From JAJPHU01 sp035553375 (GTDB lineage: Bacteria; Planctomycetota; Planctomycetia; Gemmatales; Gemmataceae): DNA of 64,000 nucleotides. Both the position numbers and the translations under genes were made by a program. Numbering within the stretch: the first letter of the stretch is position 1; every line of letters starts with the position of its first letter. The notes beneath the pieces are model-generated. The model was not told the origin of the DNA and did no database searches. It was given only the letters and a program-made list of their open reading frames with translations. Location of the stretch: positions 15,089-79,088 of the forward strand of contig DATNCY010000105.1 in assembly GCA_035553375.1 (NCBI GenBank), in the 5' to 3' direction. This document shows, piece after piece, positions 60,800 to 64,000 of the stretch.

Positions 60800-62257
60800 T
60801 TACTCCTCTTCCGTCAACCACGGCGCGGCATCGGCAAGCAATTGCCGCGGTATATCCTTGCTGGTCAACAAATGCGCTTGCAACGACACCTGCTCCAGCC
60901 ACAACTGTTGCGGCGTGATCACGACGCAGCCGCGCGTCTCGGCCTCGCGCAGTAGAGGCGGGGTCGCCCCGCCCCTGCACAACGGAGCCGTCAGATCCAT
61001 CACGGTCATGCTCGGCTTGAGATAGCCAGGGTGAATGGCCGTGTCGTCGCACACAATCAGGACATCGTGGATCGTCGTATACATCGCCTCCAATTGCACG
61101 AAACGACACTTCATCTCCTGGGCGAGTTGATGGGCGGCGTCGCGTTCATGGCTGGCGATGATGAGGACGCTGCCGCGCTGTTTCAATTCGCGAGCCATCA
61201 TTCGCGTCAACTCATTGACGCCGGCGAGAAGGACGATGCGACCCGCCAGCGGACTATCGGCCGTGGAGCGAATCCGCAACGCCGTCTCCAAGGCGTTCGC
61301 CATCGCCGGTATCCGCGTATCGGAAGCGTGCCAGGCATTGTCTCGATGCAAAATCAGGTCGGCCTCTCCTGTCCGCGCCGTCGAGGGTTCATGTTCGGTG
61401 GCGATTTGCTGGATCGTCCGGCGATGCTCGGCGTCGATGACGGAGCCGGCCAGTTTCACCGCATCGATCACCTTGCCGAACAACCGGATGTTGCCGACGC
61501 CCAGCGGTAGACAGCGGGCCGGCAATTGCAGATACGCGAAGGCGGCGTTCAGGGCGGCGACCGTGGCACGCTCGCGCTCGCCGAAGCCGGTGACGCCGAT
61601 GAAGCGCGTCGCGCGGTTGATGGCGCGAAAGTGATAGACATTGTTCAGATCGCTGATGGTTGGCTCATCGGGATAGGCTTCCATGCCGCGTTCGAGGGCG
61701 GCATAGGTCCACGGCGCGCCGATTTTGGCGCCCAGCACGCTGAGCATGACGCCGGGCTTGCCGAGTCCGACAACCACGGTTGGCACCGGCGCACGCGCCA
61801 GCAATTGCACGAGCGGCCAGGCTTCCTCCGGTGTGCGCGCCAGCGTGGTCAGCTTGATGACATCGGGGCTTTTCGATTGAGCCTGCGCGTAAATCTCCGC
61901 GATGTTGGCCGGCGTCTCCCTGCGATTGGTGTAGGCGATGACGCGCTTGGCCGGCGGAAACGGACGAATTTGGTCGGCCACGTCTAGTTCAATCTCCACG
62001 TAGTCGGCCTTGCTGATGATGCACTGACGCAGGATGGCGAGGCGTTCCTCTTCGCTGCCGTCCCACAATCCGCCGTCGCGCGGCCGACGACAACTCATGA
62101 TGACCGGCTTGGGCTTTACGGATAGTAATTCTCCGACATCCGGTGCCTTGCCGAAGCGATCCAGCCGCACTTCCAGCAGATCACACTGCCGCGCGGCGTT
62201 GAGCATGTCCACCAGCGCCAGGCGGCGCGACTCCTGAGCGATCGAGATGCAGATCAT
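60800..62257 (-). CDS. AroD/AroE-like fusion protein with altered active sites
   Basis: About 485 residues from MICISIAQESRR, with GAGGAT upstream. Residues 1-220 resemble type I 3-dehydroquinate dehydratase: LLEVRLDRF, EIELDVADQI and DVIKLTTLA with Lys135 (Schiff-base Lys). The position of the catalytic His, normally in SxHD, reads AYTNRRETP with Thr110. Residues 220-485 resemble shikimate dehydrogenase (FIGVTGFGERE, RIVLLAGVNELTRMMARELKQRG), but the substrate-site signatures (SLSP..HN, NVTxPHK) are not visible. A bifunctional fusion is known in plants and some bacteria. This copy may be degenerate or have a different function. Confidence 0.75.
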   Translation of the reverse strand: MICISIAQESRRLALVDMLNAARQCDLLEVRLDRFGKAPDVGELLSVKPKPVIMSCRRPRDGGLWDGSEEERLAILRQCIISKADYVEIELDVADQIRPFPPAKRVIAYTNRRETPANIAEIYAQAQSKSPDVIKLTTLARTPEEAWPLVQLLARAPVPTVVVGLGKPGVMLSVLGAKIGAPWTYAALERGMEAYPDEPTISDLNNVYHFRAINRATRFIGVTGFGERERATVAALNAAFAYLQLPARCLPLGVGNIRLFGKVIDAVKLAGSVIDAEHRRTIQQIATEHEPSTARTGEADLILHRDNAWHASDTRIPAMANALETALRIRSTADSPLAGRIVLLAGVNELTRMMARELKQRGSVLIIASHERDAAHQLAQEMKCRFVQLEAMYTTIHDVLIVCDDTAIHPGYLKPSMTVMDLTAPLCRGGATPPLLREAETRGCVVITPQQLWLEQVSLQAHLLTSKDIPRQLLADAAPWLTEEE

Positions 62258-62351
62258 GGACGATCCTCGCGACAAATCCACGGCGTCGAATGTGCCTGAA
62301 GTGTGGCAGACAGGCGATCCGCATGCAAGCAGTCTCTCGAAGTCGCGTCGC

Positions 62352-62379
62352 TTGCTTCCAAGAGGACGACACCTATAAT
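62352..62379 (+). promoter_or_regulatory. Sigma-70-like promoter of the tRNA gene
   Basis: TTGCTT (62352-62357), 16 bases, then TATAAT (62374-62379), 17 bases before the first tRNA base. The consensus -10 and the position support it. Confidence 0.7.
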
Positions 62380-62396
62380 GATCTGCGGAAGCACTT

Positions 62397-62470
62397 GTCC
62401 CCGTAGCTCAATTGGATAGAGCGTCGGCCTCCGAAGCCGAAGGCTACAGGTTCGAACCCTGTCGGGGATA
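62397..62470 (+). tRNA. tRNA-Arg (anticodon CCG)
   Basis: 74 bases fold into a complete cloverleaf: acceptor GTCCCCG with CGGGGAT, D stem GCTC/GAGC, anticodon stem TCGGC/GCCGA with loop CTCCGAA (anticodon CCG, reading CGG), variable AGGCT, T stem ACAGG/CCTGT with TTCGAAC. The discriminator is A and CCA is not encoded. The first acceptor pair is G-T. Confidence 0.95.
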
Positions 62471-62476
62471 CTAAAG

Positions 62477-62507
62477 AGGGCTTCCAATATTACCGAAAGC
62501 CCTTTTT
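62477..62507 (+). terminator. Intrinsic terminator after tRNA-Arg
   Basis: AGGGCTT (62477-62483) pairs with AAGCCCT (62497-62503) and is followed by a T run. It begins 6 bases after the tRNA. Confidence 0.85.
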
Positions 62508-62974
62508 CATTTCAGAACTTACATACAAATTGCTTCGTCACGACATTTCGTTAGGCAACGAAACTCCTCGAACAGGTTCCCCAATAACGCAGGCAGAGAA
62601 AAAACGCGGGTGGCGCATTCTCCTGGGGAAGTGACCATGTGGCCAAGTGGGACGATTGCCGCGTCGCAACTCGTTTATAAGAAAGCGATTATGACTTACG
62701 AAGCACATTGCCGCGTCCACCAAGCCGATGGCAAAGTGGCAAGGTGGTCCAACCTCGCCTCATTGCATCTGTTTTCTTTTTTCACTTTTTTGCTTGGGTC
62801 CAAGCGTAGGTCATGATACGCTTCTGCTTGTGGGTAATCCTCCTGTTGCGAGGACGCCCATCCCGCCAGGTACGTTGTACGTTTGAGCCACGAACGACGC
62901 ATGACTGCGGCGTTCTGAATCGCCCCCTGCCTGCGAACCGCGATTGTGCGGAACATTCTTCGGAGATTCCATCC
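62508..62974. other. 467-base region without supported gene
   Basis: Short frames on both strands have no SD or recognisable motif. A T-rich stretch (TTTTCTTTTTTCACTTTTTTG, near 62770) stands out from the GC-rich surroundings. It probably contains the promoter of the G8-domain gene, but none is clear. Confidence 0.4.
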
Positions 62975-64000
62975 ATGCGGACCATGCGACCCCTCCTTTG
63001 GTGCGGCCTCGCCGCGATCGTGATCCTGAGTGTGCCTGCGCTGCTTCTTGCGGACGCGCCGGCGCTGCCTCTGCTGCGCTCAATGCGCAGTGGTCCTTGG
63101 TCGGCATCGGCCACCTGGGAGAAAGGCCGCGTCCCCGCCACAGGTGATCGCGTCCAGATTCGGGCCGGCCATCGCGTCGTTTACGATGTTCGCTCCGAGC
63201 GCGTCCTGCGTTCGCTGCACGTTGCCGGTACGTTGACTTTCGCTGCCGACCGCGATACCCGTCTCGATGTCGGCTTGCTGAAAATCCAGCCCGGCGACGA
63301 CGCCAGCGAAAACGGTTTCGACTGCGACGCCCACATGTCTCCTCCACGACACGGCCAACCGCTGCCCGCGCTGGAAGTCGGCACTCCCAATTATCCCATC
63401 GCTGCCAAACACACCGCCCTCATTCGTCTGACCTACGTCGCCGGACTGGACAAAGCATCCTGTCCCGCGATCGTGTGCTGCGGCGGACGCATGGACTTCC
63501 ACGGCGCACCCCTGAGCCGCACCTGGGTCAAGCTCGGCGCCACCGCACGCAAGGGTGACACCACGGTGACACTGGCGGAGCCGGTCACCGGCTGGCGCGC
63601 CGGCGATCGCCTCATCGTCACGGCCACACGTCTATCACATGACAACGACCGCGGCGGCATGTCCACCGAGGAACGCACCCTCCGCACCATTGACGGCACG
63701 CGCTTGACGCTGGACAAACCGCTCGACCTCGAACATCAGGGCAGCGGCGACTATCGCGGCGAGATCGCCAACCTCAGCCGCAATGTCGTCGTCGAGTCCG
63801 CGGACCCGCACAAGGCGCGCGGTCACACGATGTATCACCGCCACTCGGCCGGCTCAATCAGCTACGCCGAATTTCGGCATCTCGGCAAGGAGGGCGTGCT
63901 CGGCCGTTACCCCCTGCATTTCCACCTGGTCGGGGATACGATGCGCGGCAGCTCCGTTCTCGGCGCCTCGATCTGGGACAGCGGCAACCGTTGGCTGACC
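62975..64000 (+). CDS. Secreted G8-domain protein, 5' part
   Basis: The frame opens at ATG 62975 with GGAG upstream and is still open at the window end, so only the first 342 residues are seen. A signal peptide (LLWCGLAAIVILSVPALLLA) is followed by a G8 domain: GPWSASATWEKGRVPATGDR and VQIRAGHRVVYDV, its Trp/Gly-rich signature, continuing through the GTLTF strand and a long beta region. The rest (ESADPHKARGHTMYHRHSAG, PLHFHLVGDT) matches the beta-helix that follows G8 in CEMIP/TMEM2-like proteins. Animal homologues degrade hyaluronan; a polysaccharide-related role is plausible here. Confidence 0.85.
   Translation, partial: MRTMRPLLWCGLAAIVILSVPALLLADAPALPLLRSMRSGPWSASATWEKGRVPATGDRVQIRAGHRVVYDVRSERVLRSLHVAGTLTFAADRDTRLDVGLLKIQPGDDASENGFDCDAHMSPPRHGQPLPALEVGTPNYPIAAKHTALIRLTYVAGLDKASCPAIVCCGGRMDFHGAPLSRTWVKLGATARKGDTTVTLAEPVTGWRAGDRLIVTATRLSHDNDRGGMSTEERTLRTIDGTRLTLDKPLDLEHQGSGDYRGEIANLSRNVVVESADPHKARGHTMYHRHSAGSISYAEFRHLGKEGVLGRYPLHFHLVGDTMRGSSVLGASIWDSGNRWLT

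Overview
The window most likely comes from a planctomycete, probably of the Gemmatales/Gemmataceae. The evidence is a moderately GC-rich sequence, a DUF1559 pseudopilin-like protein, a large secreted beta-helix protein with a LESLEERMLLTA-type N-terminal motif, TPR-sulfotransferase and receiver-PP2C proteins, a G8-domain secreted protein, and many short palindromic repeats between and inside genes. Taxonomy is inferred from gene families; there is no rRNA in the window.

Layout. 1-7.6 kb (+): the end of an ImmA/IrrE-like peptidase, then NurA, HerA, Mre11 and Rad50, a DNA-end-processing module best known from archaea. 7.6-12.5 kb: a zinc-ribbon protein, a lipoprotein, a pseudo-receiver/PP2C phosphatase, two TPR proteins and an HExxH protein. 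12.5-15.4 kb: an accessory patch of hypothetical genes with two ~433-bp copies of a decayed transposase tail. 15.5-18 kb (-): a split D-glutamate-cyclase-like pair in a chain of overlapping genes with a pseudouridine synthase. 18-29.5 kb: TPR-sulfotransferase, secreted beta-helix protein, CNNM/CBS transporter, LptF/G-type permease and an AsmA-like protein. 29.5-37.5 kb: a palindrome array, a LarA-like protein, a MocA/XdhC pair, an IS1380-family element sitting inside an older MITE-like element, and several membrane proteins plus an ACT-domain protein. 37.7-44.6 kb: leuC/leuD, an SMP-30 lactonase, DUF2306, DUF1559 and a two-repeat secreted protein. 45.2-51 kb: a very large secreted carbohydrate-active-like protein, an SDR lacking its catalytic Tyr, and an MFS transporter.

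51.1-60.6 kb (-) is the most distinctive region: a six-gene operon of fatty-acyl-AMP ligase, two membrane desaturases, a stand-alone ACP, a KS-AT-DH-ACP polyketide synthase and a KSIII-like enzyme, closed by a terminator. The logic is to activate a fatty acid, load it on ACP, desaturate it, extend it, and finish with a KSIII-type reaction. The first four genes match the FAAL-desaturase-ACP logic of JamABC-type alkyne/polyyne pathways. The AT domain lacks its catalytic Ser and its central part. 60.8-64 kb: a fused AroD/AroE-like protein with substituted active-site residues, a tRNA-Arg with promoter and terminator, and the start of a G8-domain protein that runs off the window.

Repeats are a second theme. 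At least five palindromes of one GC-rich family recur, one of them in frame inside the AsmA-like gene. Other palindromes supply the C-terminal codons of two genes.
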